NCBI GenBank assembly: GCA_003240775.1
Contig: QFNI01000001.1
Span: forward strand, 1 to 64,000
Length of the DNA: 64,000 nt
Source of the DNA: Mesorhizobium amorphae
Lineage (GTDB): Bacteria > Pseudomonadota > Alphaproteobacteria > Rhizobiales > Rhizobiaceae
Direction: 5' to 3'
Made by a program: the position numbers and the translations under genes. The notes below the pieces were generated by a model that ran no database searches, was not told where the DNA came from, and was given only the letters and a program-made list of their open reading frames with translations. This document shows, piece after piece, positions 8,562-17,125 of the stretch. The stretch's first letter is position 1. Each line of letters starts with the position of its first letter.

Positions 8562-9362
8562 ATGATGAAACCGTTGAAGCTGCTCGCCGCCGCAAGCATC
8601 GCCGTGCTGGCCGGGCTCGGGGCCGCTGCCGCCCAGGACGTGAAGCTCGGCTTCGCCGCCGAGCCTTACCCGCCCTTCACCTCGCCCGACGCGTCGGGCA
8701 ACTGGACGGGCTGGGAAGTGGAGTTCGCCAAGGCCGTCTGCGACGAGGCCAAGCTCAACTGCGTGATCACCCCCGTCGCCTGGGACGGCATCATCCCGGC
8801 CCTCACCACCAAGCGCATCGACATGATCGTCGGCTCCATGTCGATCACGCCCGAGCGCGAGCAGACGATCGCGTTTTCCGACAAGTACTACAACACCCCC
8901 ACCGCCATCATCGGCGCCAAGGGCGACAGCTTCGAGGCGACGCCCGAGGGTCTGTCGGGCAAGGTGCTGGGCGTCCAGGTCTCCACCGTGCACGCGGTCT
9001 ACGCCAAGAAGCATTTCGGCGGCACGGCGGCCGAGGTGCGCGAGTACCAGACCCAGGACGAAGCCAACCAGGATCTCGCCGCCGGCCGCATCGACGCGGT
9101 GCAGGCCGACCAGATCGCGCTCGACGCTTTCCTGAAGAGCGATCAGGGCGCGGCCTGCTGCGATCTCAAGGGTGCGGTCGCCGCCGACCTCGAAGTGCTC
9201 GGCCCCGGCGTCGGCATCGGCCTGCGCAAGGAAGACAACGAGCTGCGCGAGAAGCTCAACGCGGCCATCAAGACGGTGCGCGACAACGGCACCTATGCCG
9301 AGATCACCAAGAAGTATTTCGACTTCGACATCTACGGCGAAGAGAACATGCAGCCGAACTGA
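8562..9362 (+). CDS. Amino-acid ABC transporter periplasmic substrate-binding protein
   Basis: A family-3 solute-binding protein of about 266 residues with a signal peptide ending near GAAAAQ and the mature start DVKLGFAAEPYPPFTS. The domain-hinge segments ITPEREQTIAFSDKYY and WTGWEVEFAKAVC are typical of HisJ/LAO-type receptors. AGGGG at 8546-8550 is 2 bases from an in-frame ATG at 8553, so one of the next ATG codons (8562 or 8565) is preferred. The strong hairpin downstream probably stabilises this segment of the message, as is common for binding-protein genes that must outnumber their permeases. Confidence 0.92.
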   Translation: MMKPLKLLAAASIAVLAGLGAAAAQDVKLGFAAEPYPPFTSPDASGNWTGWEVEFAKAVCDEAKLNCVITPVAWDGIIPALTTKRIDMIVGSMSITPEREQTIAFSDKYYNTPTAIIGAKGDSFEATPEGLSGKVLGVQVSTVHAVYAKKHFGGTAAEVREYQTQDEANQDLAAGRIDAVQADQIALDAFLKSDQGAACCDLKGAVAADLEVLGPGVGIGLRKEDNELREKLNAAIKTVRDNGTYAEITKKYFDFDIYGEENMQPN

Positions 9363-9422
9363 GGCTGTTTCGCCTTGTCTTTCCCTCCGCTCTGGCGGGG
9401 AAAGATGAGGCCAGCCGGACGA

Positions 9423-9444
9423 GGGGCGGCGTTTCCGCCGCCCC
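9423..9444 (+). promoter_or_regulatory. Strong intercistronic hairpin after the binding-protein gene
   Basis: A perfect 9-base-pair stem (GGGGCGGCG at 9423-9431 with its complement at 9436-9444) closes a TTTC loop. There is no T-run, so it is more likely an mRNA-stability or partial-attenuation element than a terminator. It sits 61 bases past the binding-protein stop and before the first permease. Confidence 0.6.
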
Positions 9445-9570
9445 GCCGAGCCCCGCTCTGCGCTGAACGAGAGCGCACCCGGCCTCAAGCTTCGAGCCCT
9501 TCCCATCGAAACCTTCCTCGCCTCCCTCCAGCTTCTTTCGCTTTCCCCGCCGGGCTGGGGCGGCAACCTC

Positions 9571-10236
9571 TTGCGCGGGCTCCTCAACTCCTTGCAGATC
9601 GCGCTCGGCGCCTTCGGCATCGGGCTCCTGATCGGCACGCTCGGCGCCTATGGCAAGCTCTACGGCAACGCGGTCGTGCGCGACCTGCTCGAGGTCTACA
9701 CGACGCTCGTGCGCGCGGTGCCAGAGCTGATCCTGATCCTGCTGCTCTATTACGCCGGCACCGACCTCATCAATCGCGCCTCCGAGGCGCTGGGCTATGG
9801 CCGGATCGACATTTCCGGGCTCGCCGCGGGCATCATGGTGCTCGGCGTGGTGCAGGGCGCTTATGCGACGGAAGTGCTGCGCGGCGCGATCCTCGCCGTG
9901 CCGCCGGGCCAGATCGAAGCGGGCCGTGCCTTCGGCATGAGCCCGGTCCTCCTGATGCGCCGCGTGACGCTGCCCGCCATGCTGCCCTTCGCCATTCCCG
10001 GCCTCGCCAATCTCTGGCTGCTCGCCACCAAGGACACGGCACTTCTCGCGGTGGTCGGCTTCGGTGAGCTGACGCTGGAGACCCGCCAGGCCGCGGGCTC
10101 CACCAAGGCCTATTTCACCTTCTTCGTGGCGGCGATGGTGCTGTATCTCGCGGTCTCGCTCGTTTCCAACGGGCTGATCGGGCGGCTCGAACGCTGGTCG
10201 CGCCGCGGCCAGCCGGCCATGGGGAATGCGCTGTGA
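9571..10236 (+). CDS. Amino-acid ABC transporter permease 1 (HisQ family), start uncertain
   Basis: An inner-membrane permease with about five hydrophobic segments and the EAA loop EAGRAFGMSPVLLMRRVTLPAML, split as EAGRAFGMSP and VTLPAML around the coupling helix. TTG 9571 is the first conventional start, but the frame upstream reads LASLQLLSLSPPGWGGN, which matches the N-termini of rhizobial HisQ proteins. Between the stop at 9406 and TTG 9571 the frame has no ATG, GTG or TTG. CTG 9463 is the only near-cognate candidate that would restore the full N-terminus. The stop overlaps the next gene's GTG by 4 bases. Confidence 0.85.
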   Translation: MRGLLNSLQIALGAFGIGLLIGTLGAYGKLYGNAVVRDLLEVYTTLVRAVPELILILLLYYAGTDLINRASEALGYGRIDISGLAAGIMVLGVVQGAYATEVLRGAILAVPPGQIEAGRAFGMSPVLLMRRVTLPAMLPFAIPGLANLWLLATKDTALLAVVGFGELTLETRQAAGSTKAYFTFFVAAMVLYLAVSLVSNGLIGRLERWSRRGQPAMGNAL

Positions 10237-11081
10237 GCGCTCCCGCGCCCGACAATCTGGGCCTCACGGGCGCGCCCCAGCCCCTTGCCGCGCGGCTCGG
10301 GCGGTCGAGCGTGACGGGGCTCTTCCAGCCCCACCGCATCGTGCTCATGCTGTTGGGCGCGGGCCTCGTCGCCTATGCGGCGAGCACCATGCGCTGGGAC
10401 TGGCTGCCGCAATACCAGGACCTCTTCCTGCGCGGCATCTGGCAGACCTTGTGGATTCTGGTGGTCTCGGTGGTGCTCGGCTTCGGGCTCGCCGTGCCGC
10501 TGGGCTTTGCGCAGGCGGCCGGGCCTTGGTGGCTGGCCGCGCCCGCGCGCCTCTTCTGCACGGTGATCCGCGGCACGCCGCTGCTGCTCCAGCTCTGGCT
10601 GCTGTATTACGGGCTCGGCTCGCTCTTTCCGCAATATCCCTGGATCAGGCAGTCCGAGCTCTGGCCCTACCTGCGCCAGGCCTGGCCCTATGCCGTTCTC
10701 GCGCTCACCTTGTCCTTCGCGGGCTACGAGGGCGAGGTGATGCGGGGCGCCTTCAAGGGGGTGGCCGCGGGCCAGCTGGAAGCCGCGCGCGCCTTCGGCA
10801 TGCGGCGTTGGACGGCGTTCCGCCGCATCTGGCTGCCCCAGGCGCTCAACAACGCGCTGCCCACGCTCGCGGGCGAAACCGTGTTGCAGCTCAAGGCCAC
10901 GCCGCTGATCGCCACCATCACGGTGATCGACCTCTATGCCGCGGCCTCCCGCGTGCAGCGCGACACCTACATCACCTACGAGCCGCTGCTTTTGGTGGCG
11001 GTGGTCTATGTGGCCATCGCCGGCCTGATCGTGTTTTGCTTCCGCCGCCTGGAAGCGCGCCTGCCCCGGCGGACGCCATGA
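10233..11081 (+). CDS. Amino-acid ABC transporter permease 2 (HisM family)
   Basis: A 282-residue permease beginning at GTG 10233, overlapping the previous stop (GTGA) and therefore translationally coupled. Membrane segments include LWILVVSVVLGFGLAVPLGF and LIVFCF. The coupling-loop motif LEAARAFGMRR followed by IWLPQALNNALPTLAGE is the HisM-type EAA loop. The long N-terminus (about 40 residues before the first helix) is usual for this subunit in alphaproteobacteria. With the HisQ-like protein it forms the heterodimeric channel. Confidence 0.92.
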   Translation: MSAPAPDNLGLTGAPQPLAARLGRSSVTGLFQPHRIVLMLLGAGLVAYAASTMRWDWLPQYQDLFLRGIWQTLWILVVSVVLGFGLAVPLGFAQAAGPWWLAAPARLFCTVIRGTPLLLQLWLLYYGLGSLFPQYPWIRQSELWPYLRQAWPYAVLALTLSFAGYEGEVMRGAFKGVAAGQLEAARAFGMRRWTAFRRIWLPQALNNALPTLAGETVLQLKATPLIATITVIDLYAAASRVQRDTYITYEPLLLVAVVYVAIAGLIVFCFRRLEARLPRRTP

Positions 11082-12061
11082 GGCTGAGCCTCGGAGAGGC
11101 CGAAACCCTCTGCGCGGATGCCGCGATGGCTGCTGGCGCCTTGCCTCAAACGGCAGAGGCGCTCGCCCGCTCCGTGGTGGAAGCCGAGGCGCGGGGCAAC
11201 CGCGCGGTCGGGCTCGCCCATATGGTGGACTATCTCGAAGCGCTGCGCGCTGGGCGCCTCGACGGCCAAGCCATGCCCACGCTCACCCGACCGGCACCCG
11301 TTTTCACGGTATCCGACGCCGGGGGAGGGGCCGCCCATACCGGTTTCCACCAGGCACTGCCGCATCTGATTGAAACCGCGCGCGCGCTTGGCTGCGCGGT
11401 GTTCGCCGGGCGCAACGCCTTCACCTGCGGGGCGCTCGGACATTTCGTGCAGCCCTTCGCCGAAGCGGGGCTGGTGGCTCTCGCCGCCACCAACGGGCCC
11501 GCGCTGATGGCGGTGGAGGGCGGCTCGAAGCCCGTCTTCTGCACCAACCCGCTGGCGTTCGCCGCCCCGCGCGGCAGCGCTCCGCCGATCCTCTTCGACC
11601 AGGCGTCGAGCGCCACTGCCTTCGTTTCCCTGCGCGAGCGCGCGGCGCGCGGCGAAAGGCTGCCACCCGGCTGGGCGATCGACGCCGAGGGCCGGCCCAC
11701 GACCGATCCCGCAGCCGCCCTGCGCGGGGCGCTGGTCGCCTTCGGCGGCAGCCGCGGCGCCAACATCGCGCTGATGGTGGAGGTGCTGTCGGCGGGCCTC
11801 ACGGGCGCGCGGTGGTCGCTCGATGCGCCCTCCTTCTCGCAAGGCGGCGATTGCCCGGCCACCGGCCTCTTCGTGCTCGCGCTCGATCCCGCTTGCGTCG
11901 ACCCGGGCTTTGCCGAGCGGATGCAGGATCACGCCGTGCGCCTTGCGAGAGGGGGCGTCCACCTGCCGGGCGAGGCGGGCGCCAGGGCGCAGGCGCAGGC
12001 CGCGCGCGAGGGGCTCGACGTCGATCCCGCACTCGTCGAGCGCATCCGGGCCTTCGGCTGA
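11078..12061 (+). CDS. LDH2/malate-type NAD(P)-dependent dehydrogenase
   Basis: 327 residues of the Ldh_2 (YlbC/DpkA/AllD) family, which lacks a classical Rossmann fold. Typical pieces are EARGNRAVGLAHMVDYLE, TNGPALMAVEGG and FCTNPLAFAAPRG. Members reduce 2-oxo acids or cyclic imines such as delta-1-pyrroline-2-carboxylate and delta-1-piperideine-2-carboxylate. ATG 11078 overlaps the permease stop (ATGA), so it belongs to the transport operon. In a locus with a guanidino hydrolase and a basic amino-acid transporter, an imine or 2-oxo-acid reductase in amino-acid catabolism is the best inference. Confidence 0.85.
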   Translation: MRLSLGEAETLCADAAMAAGALPQTAEALARSVVEAEARGNRAVGLAHMVDYLEALRAGRLDGQAMPTLTRPAPVFTVSDAGGGAAHTGFHQALPHLIETARALGCAVFAGRNAFTCGALGHFVQPFAEAGLVALAATNGPALMAVEGGSKPVFCTNPLAFAAPRGSAPPILFDQASSATAFVSLRERAARGERLPPGWAIDAEGRPTTDPAAALRGALVAFGGSRGANIALMVEVLSAGLTGARWSLDAPSFSQGGDCPATGLFVLALDPACVDPGFAERMQDHAVRLARGGVHLPGEAGARAQAQAAREGLDVDPALVERIRAFG

Positions 12062-12182
12062 CTCGAAGTCCTGTTCGCCTGCGGCAACGCGAAAGGCGTG
12101 AAACCCCTTCGACTTGGGCGCGCGCTGCGCTAGAACCCCGCAAAAGCCAGCCGCATTTTTCGCGCACGCCACGGATCACGCC

Positions 12183-13166
12183 ATGACCACGATCACCCAG
12201 ACCCCCAAGATCGCCACTGTGTTCGGGGCGTCGGGCTTTCTGGGGCGTCACGTGGTGCGGGCGCTCGCCAAGCGCGGCTGGCTCATCCGCGCGGCCAGCC
12301 GCTCGCCGGGGCTCGCCCCCTATCTCCAGCCGATCGGCAACATGAGCCAGGTGGTGCCAGTCCAGGCCAACCTGCGCGTGCCCGGCTCCGTGGAGCGCGC
12401 GGTGGAGGGCTCGGACTTCGTGGTGAACCTCGCGGGCATCCTGTTCGAGACCGGCCGGCAGAGTTTCCGCGGTGTCCAGGTCGAGGGCGCGCGCACGGTT
12501 GCGGAAGCAGCGAGCCGCGCGGGGGCGGCCATCGCCCATGTCTCTGCCATCGGCGCGGACACGAGCGGGGCGGCCGAATATGCCCGCACCAAGGCAGAGG
12601 GCGAGCAGGCCGTTCTCGGTTCGGCCCGAGAGGCCTACGTGTTCCGTCCCTCGATCGTGTTCGGACCCGAGGACGATTTCTTCAACCGCTTCGCCAACAT
12701 GGCGCGCTTCGCGCCCGCGCTGCCGTTGATCGGCGGCGGGCACACGCTGTTCCAGCCGGTCTATGTGGGCGACGTGGCCGAGGCCATCGCCCATGCCGCC
12801 GACGGCTCGCTCACGCCGGGCGCGACCTATGAGCTCGGCGGACCCGAGATCCTGTCCTTCCGCGCGATCATGGAGCGCATGCTCACGGTGATCGGCCGCA
12901 AGCGCCTGCTGGTGCCCGTGCCGTGGCTGGTGGCCGAAATCCAGGGCTCGGTGCTCGGCATGCTGCCCAACCCGCTCCTGACGAGCGATCAGGTGAAGCT
13001 CCTGCGCACCGACAACGTGGTGTCCAAGCAGGCCGAGGGGGAAGGCCGCACGCTTTCGGGCATGGACATCGAGGCCAAGTCGCTCGCGGCCATCCTGCCC
13101 ACCTATCTCTGGCGCTACCGCGTCGCCGGCCAGTTCGCCCGCGGCGGGGATGCCGCCCACACCTGA
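12183..13166 (+). CDS. Complex I NDUFA9 subunit family / NAD(P)-binding atypical SDR
   Basis: 327 residues with the nucleotide-binding motif GASGFLG (15-21) and NLRVPGSVERAVEGSDFVVNLAGI typical of NDUFA9-like atypical SDRs. SAIGADTSGAAEYARTKAEGE holds the YxxxK-like region. In mitochondria NDUFA9 is an accessory subunit of NADH dehydrogenase; bacterial homologues are usually outside the nuo operon and may bind NADPH or quinone-related ligands. ATG 12183 begins MTTITQTPKIATVFG. It is convergent with uppP, 16 bases between stops. Confidence 0.85.
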   Translation: MTTITQTPKIATVFGASGFLGRHVVRALAKRGWLIRAASRSPGLAPYLQPIGNMSQVVPVQANLRVPGSVERAVEGSDFVVNLAGILFETGRQSFRGVQVEGARTVAEAASRAGAAIAHVSAIGADTSGAAEYARTKAEGEQAVLGSAREAYVFRPSIVFGPEDDFFNRFANMARFAPALPLIGGGHTLFQPVYVGDVAEAIAHAADGSLTPGATYELGGPEILSFRAIMERMLTVIGRKRLLVPVPWLVAEIQGSVLGMLPNPLLTSDQVKLLRTDNVVSKQAEGEGRTLSGMDIEAKSLAAILPTYLWRYRVAGQFARGGDAAHT

Positions 13167-13182
13167 GCCGGCTTCCGGGCGG

Positions 13183-13992
13183 TCAGCCCCAGAACTGGAG
13201 TGCGGCGAGCCCCAAGCCCCCCACGATGATGCGCCACCAGGCGAACAGGCCGTAGCCGCGCTTGGAAACGTAAGCGAGCAGCGAGCGCACCACGATCACG
13301 GCCGAGATGAAGGCCGCCACGAAGCCGATGCCGATCACCGTGAAATCGTCGGCCGAAAGGATGTCGCGGTTCTTGATGAGATCGTAGGTGAAGGCGCCCG
13401 CCATGGTGGGCATGGCGAGAAAGAACGAGAATTCCGCCGCCGAGCGCTTGTCCGCGCCGAGCAGCAGCGCGCCGACGATGGTCGAGCCCGAGCGCGATGT
13501 GCCGGGGATCAGCGCCAGGCACTGGAAGAGGCCGATGCCGAAGGCCACGCGAAGCGGGAACTGCCCGATATTGGTGTAGCGCGGGCGGGTCGCCAGCCGG
13601 TCCACGAAGAAGAGCACGATGCCGCCCAGGATCAGGCTGATGCAGATCAGCCGTGGCGACTCGAACAGCACCGTCTTGATGAAGTCGTGCAGCAGCGCGC
13701 CGAGCACGGCGGCCGGCAGGAAGGCGAGCACCACGCCGAGCGCGAAGCGCTGCGTCGCGCGGTCGCGCGGCAGGTCCGTCACCATGTGCCAGAGCCGTGC
13801 GGCATAGACCGAGACGATGGCGAGGATGGCGCCGAGCTGGATCAGCACCTCGAACGAGTTGCCCGGCGACTTGAAGCCCAGGAAATGCCCGGCAAGCAGA
13901 AGGTGGCCCGTCGAGGAGACCGGCAGGAACTCGGTCAGCCCTTCCAGGATGCCGAGCAGCAGCGCTACCCCATAGGTCTGCCATTCGCCCAT
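13183..13992 (-). CDS. uppP: Undecaprenyl-diphosphatase
   Basis: A 269-residue membrane enzyme that dephosphorylates undecaprenyl pyrophosphate to recycle the lipid carrier for peptidoglycan and surface polysaccharides; overexpression gives bacitracin resistance (old name bacA). The catalytic EGLTEFLPVSSTGH motif lies at residues 17-30 and the second motif PGTSRSGSTI near 170. Several hydrophobic helices follow. It is divergent from the FzlA-like gene, with which it is commonly linked in rhizobial genomes. Confidence 0.96.
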   Translation of the reverse strand: MGEWQTYGVALLLGILEGLTEFLPVSSTGHLLLAGHFLGFKSPGNSFEVLIQLGAILAIVSVYAARLWHMVTDLPRDRATQRFALGVVLAFLPAAVLGALLHDFIKTVLFESPRLICISLILGGIVLFFVDRLATRPRYTNIGQFPLRVAFGIGLFQCLALIPGTSRSGSTIVGALLLGADKRSAAEFSFFLAMPTMAGAFTYDLIKNRDILSADDFTVIGIGFVAAFISAVIVVRSLLAYVSKRGYGLFAWWRIIVGGLGLAALQFWG

Positions 13993-14177
13993 TGCGGTGA
14001 TTCCCCAGCCGGCTTCCCGATGAACCGGCTCGGTGGGGCCGGCTTTGCTTGTCAGAACAGCCTATCGCTCCTATACGACAAGCGCCCGAACGGGCACCGT
14101 CTGTGTCAGACGGGACTTGCTCCAGGCTTGGGTGCGCCCGCTTGGCTCCAGCCCTCCCTTTCCAACCCGACGGGTCC

Positions 14178-14867
14178 ATGCTGACGCTTTTCCATCATCC
14201 CATGCTCGCCGCCTCCCGCTTCGTGCGGCTTGCCTTCGGCGAATACGGCGAAGAGCTGGCGCTGATCGAGGAAAAGCCCTGGGCGCGGCGCAAGGAGTTC
14301 CTCCAGCTCAACCCGGCGGGCACGCTCCCCGTGCTGCTCGCCGAAGGCGACGCGCCGATCGTGGGGCCCTTCGTGATCGCCGAATATCTCGACGAGACGC
14401 GCGGCGTGCTCAAGCGCGAGCGGCGTCTGCTCGCCGAGGACCCGATCGACCGCGCCGAGATCCGCCGCCTGACCGAGTGGTTCCTGGAAAAGACCGAGAC
14501 CGAGGTGACGCGGCACCTGGTGCGCGAGCGCGCGCTCAAGCCGCTGATGGACGACGGCGCCAAGGGCGCGCCGGACTCGGGCGCCATCCGCGCGGCGCGC
14601 GCCAATATCCGCCAGCACCTGAAATACGTGAACTGGCTCGCCGGCACCCGCAACTGGCTCGCCGGCCCCCGCGTCTCCTATGCCGACCTGTCGGCCGCAG
14701 CCGCTCTTTCCGTGCTCGACTATCTCGGCGAGGTGCCCTGGCGCGACTTCCCCCAGGCGCGCGACTGGTATCAGCGCATCAAGTCGCGGCCCTCGTTCCG
14801 CCCGCTTCTCGCCGACCGCGTGCGCTCGCTCGCACCCGCCTCGCACTATGCGGACCTCGATTTCTGA
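14178..14867 (+). CDS. fzlA: Glutathione S-transferase-fold protein, probable FtsZ-binding FzlA
   Basis: 229 residues with an N-terminal thioredoxin-like domain (MLTLFHHPMLAASRFVRLAF, LNPAGTLPVLLAE) and an all-alpha C-terminal GST domain (LSAAAALSVLDYLGEVPW). The HHPM..SRF.RLA.GEYG start resembles FzlA, a GST homologue that binds FtsZ filaments and promotes constriction in alphaproteobacteria. Adjacent uppP and queG match what I recall of fzlA context. A metabolic GST cannot be excluded. ATG 14178 is preferred over upstream starts because it coincides with the family N-terminus. Confidence 0.65.
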   Translation: MLTLFHHPMLAASRFVRLAFGEYGEELALIEEKPWARRKEFLQLNPAGTLPVLLAEGDAPIVGPFVIAEYLDETRGVLKRERRLLAEDPIDRAEIRRLTEWFLEKTETEVTRHLVRERALKPLMDDGAKGAPDSGAIRAARANIRQHLKYVNWLAGTRNWLAGPRVSYADLSAAAALSVLDYLGEVPWRDFPQARDWYQRIKSRPSFRPLLADRVRSLAPASHYADLDF

Positions 14868-16035
14868 GCCGCGAAGCGGAGCGCGCCCCGAGCCGGAGGG
14901 CGCAGCGCTCCGCCGGCTGATCGAGACGGAGGCGCGCGCGCAAGGCTTCGAGGCGTTCGCCGTGGCCGATCCCGACGCCATCCCGCTCGCCGCCACCAGG
15001 CTCGAAAGCTTCGTGGAACAGGGCCGGCACGGCTCGATGGCGTGGATGGCCGAAACGCTCGCGCGTCGCGGCCACCCGCGCGGACTCTGGCCCGCCGTGC
15101 GCTCGGTGGTGGTGCTCGGCCTCAATTACGGCCCCGCGAGCGACCCGCGCGAAGGGCTCGCCAAACGCGACCGCGCGCTGATCTCGGCCTATGCGCGCAA
15201 CCGCGACTACCACGAGGTGATCAAGGGCCGCCTCAAGGCCATCGCTCAGAAATTAGCAGTGCGCTCGGGTGCGGAGGTCAAGGTCTTCGTGGACACGGCC
15301 CCCGTGATGGAGAAGCCGCTGGCGGAAGCCGCCGGGCTCGGTTGGCAGGGCAAGCACACCAACCTCGTCAGCCGCGCTCACGGCTCTTGGCTCTTTCTCG
15401 GCACGATCTTCACCGATGCGGCGCTGCCCTTCGATCGCGCGGACGCCGACCGCTGCGGCTCCTGTCATGCCTGCCTCTCGGCCTGCCCGACGGATGCCTT
15501 CCCCGCGCCCTACCAGATCGACGCGCGGCGCTGCCTGTCCTACCTCACGATCGAGAACAAGGGACCGATTCCGCCCGAATTCCGCGAAGCCATGGGCAAC
15601 CGCGTCTATGGCTGCGACGATTGCCTGGCAGCCTGCCCGTGGAACAAGTTCGCGCAGGCCGCCAGCGAAGCCAAGCTCCAGGCGCGCGCGGACATGGTGG
15701 AGCCCGAGCTGGCCGAGTTCCTCCGGCTCGACGATGCGGGCTTCCGCCTCCGCTTCTCGGGCTCGCCGGTCAAGCGCATCGGCCGCGACCGTTTCTTGCG
15801 CAACGTGCTGGTGGCTGCCGGCAATTCGGGGGAGGGGGCGCTCGGCCCGCTCGTTCTGGCACTTCTGGACGACCCCCACCCGCTGGTGCGCGGCGCTGCC
15901 GTCTGGGCGGGAAGCCGCCTCGCGCCCGAAAGCCTTCAAACACTCGCCTCCACCCGTCTTGAGAGCGAGACCGACCCCGACGTGATCGCCGAATGGCGCC
16001 TAGCCCTGCCGGAGCCCCTCCCATGCGCATCCTGA
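14848..16035 (+). CDS. queG: Epoxyqueuosine reductase
   Basis: 395 residues. QueG is a cobalamin- and [4Fe-4S]-dependent enzyme that converts epoxyqueuosine to queuosine at the wobble base of tRNAs for Asp, Asn, His and Tyr. Two ferredoxin-like clusters are visible: CGSCHACLSACP and YGCDDCLAACPW. KVFVDTAPVMEKPLAEAAGLGW carries the conserved active-site Asp. A HEAT-like tail (GPLVLALLDDPHPLVRGAAVWA) ends the protein. ATG 14848 lies inside the FzlA-like gene (20-base overlap), and the 3' end overlaps the next gene by 13 bases, so the three are probably one operon. Confidence 0.95.
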   Translation: MRTSISEPRSGARPEPEGAALRRLIETEARAQGFEAFAVADPDAIPLAATRLESFVEQGRHGSMAWMAETLARRGHPRGLWPAVRSVVVLGLNYGPASDPREGLAKRDRALISAYARNRDYHEVIKGRLKAIAQKLAVRSGAEVKVFVDTAPVMEKPLAEAAGLGWQGKHTNLVSRAHGSWLFLGTIFTDAALPFDRADADRCGSCHACLSACPTDAFPAPYQIDARRCLSYLTIENKGPIPPEFREAMGNRVYGCDDCLAACPWNKFAQAASEAKLQARADMVEPELAEFLRLDDAGFRLRFSGSPVKRIGRDRFLRNVLVAAGNSGEGALGPLVLALLDDPHPLVRGAAVWAGSRLAPESLQTLASTRLESETDPDVIAEWRLALPEPLPCAS

Positions 16036-17084
16036 TCCTCGGCGCCGGCTATTCCGCGCAAGCCTTCGCCCGCGCGATCCAGGCCAACGCCGAAGTTTCC
16101 GCTTCCCCTCGCGGGGAGGGGTACGGGGTGGGGGTATCCTCTCCGCCAAGCCCGACAGCCGCGATGATCGAACCCTCGCGCGGCGGCGGCGTTACTCCAA
16201 CCCCACCCCCCTCCCCTCAAGGGGGAGGGGAGACGTCGGCGTCGGGTGTGATGGAAATCCGCGGCACCACGCGCAGCGAGGGGAAGTTCCCGCTTCTGGG
16301 CGCCGCCGGCATCGCGCCCCTTTTCTGGAACGGCGAGGCCGATCCCCTCATCGCACAGGCCGTGGCCGATGCCACCCATCTCGTGGTCTCCGCAGCCCCC
16401 GGCGAGGCGGGCGACCCCGCGCTGCGCGCCTTCCGCGACGCGATCCGGCAGAACACAGGCCTCCGCTGGATCGGCTACCTCTCCACCGTTGGAGTCTATG
16501 GCGACCACGGCGGCGCTTGGATCGACGAGGAAACGCCGACCGCCCCGCGCTCGCGCCGCTCCGTCGAGCGCGTGGAAGCGGAGGAAGCCTGGACGGCGCT
16601 CGGCCGAGAGCTTGGCGTGCCGACCGCCCTTTTGCGGCTTTCGGGCATCTACGGCCCCGGCCGCAACGCCTTCGTCAACCTGTCCAACAACACGGCCAAG
16701 CGGCTGGTGAAGCCGGGCCAAGTGTTCAACCGCATCCACCGCGACGACATCGCGGGGGCGCTGCGCCATCTTCTGCTCGGGCAAGCGGACGGGGCCTTCA
16801 ACGTGTCAGACGATTGTCCGGCCCCGCCGCAGGATGTTGTCACTTATGCCGCAGAAGTGATGGGCGCGGCTCCGCCGCCCGTGATGGATTTCGCCACGGC
16901 CGAACTCTCGCCCATGCAGCGCTCATTCTATGGCGAGAATAAGCGCGTCGGAAATGCCAAGCTCAGGCAGGCGGGCTACGACTTCCACTATCCCGACTAC
17001 CGCGCGGCCCTCGACGCCATGTGGGCGGACGGCTCATGGGCCGGCGAAGACGCCGACAAGCGCTCGGCGATCCGTAGGGGTTGA
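16023..17084 (+). CDS. NAD(P)-binding SDR/epimerase-like protein with an in-frame REP insertion
   Basis: 353 residues. The core is an atypical SDR: MRILILGAGYSAQAFARAI (Rossmann strand and helix), GTTRSEGKFPLLGAAGI, THLVVSAAPGEAGDP, GYLSTVGVYGDHGGAWIDE and LRLSGIYGPGRNA. Homologues commonly follow queG in rhizobia. Unusually, about 54 codons between E24 and E78 (roughly 16095-16256) are a palindromic repeat translated as low-complexity Gly/Pro/Ser sequence. Without it, residues NAE would join IRGTTRSE directly, as expected for the second beta strand. The frame stays open, so a product with a long surface loop is possible. Function of the family is unclear. Confidence 0.82.
   Translation: MRILILGAGYSAQAFARAIQANAEVSASPRGEGYGVGVSSPPSPTAAMIEPSRGGGVTPTPPPSPQGGGETSASGVMEIRGTTRSEGKFPLLGAAGIAPLFWNGEADPLIAQAVADATHLVVSAAPGEAGDPALRAFRDAIRQNTGLRWIGYLSTVGVYGDHGGAWIDEETPTAPRSRRSVERVEAEEAWTALGRELGVPTALLRLSGIYGPGRNAFVNLSNNTAKRLVKPGQVFNRIHRDDIAGALRHLLLGQADGAFNVSDDCPAPPQDVVTYAAEVMGAAPPPVMDFATAELSPMQRSFYGENKRVGNAKLRQAGYDFHYPDYRAALDAMWADGSWAGEDADKRSAIRRG
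16100..16234. repeat. REP-type palindromic pair, copy A, inside the SDR coding region
   Basis: Two GC-rich arms face each other. The left one (about 16100-16138) contains CCCCTCGCGGGGAGGGG then ACGGGGTGGGGGT. The right one (about 16195-16234) contains CCCCACCCCCCTCCCCTC then AAGGGGGAGGGG. Both are close to the arms of the copies at 49660-49802 and 58150-58257. This is the only copy of the three located within a gene. Confidence 0.8.
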
Positions 17085-17125
17085 AGGGCGCCACGCTCCT
17101 GCCGCGGTCAGTTGCGATCATTTCG

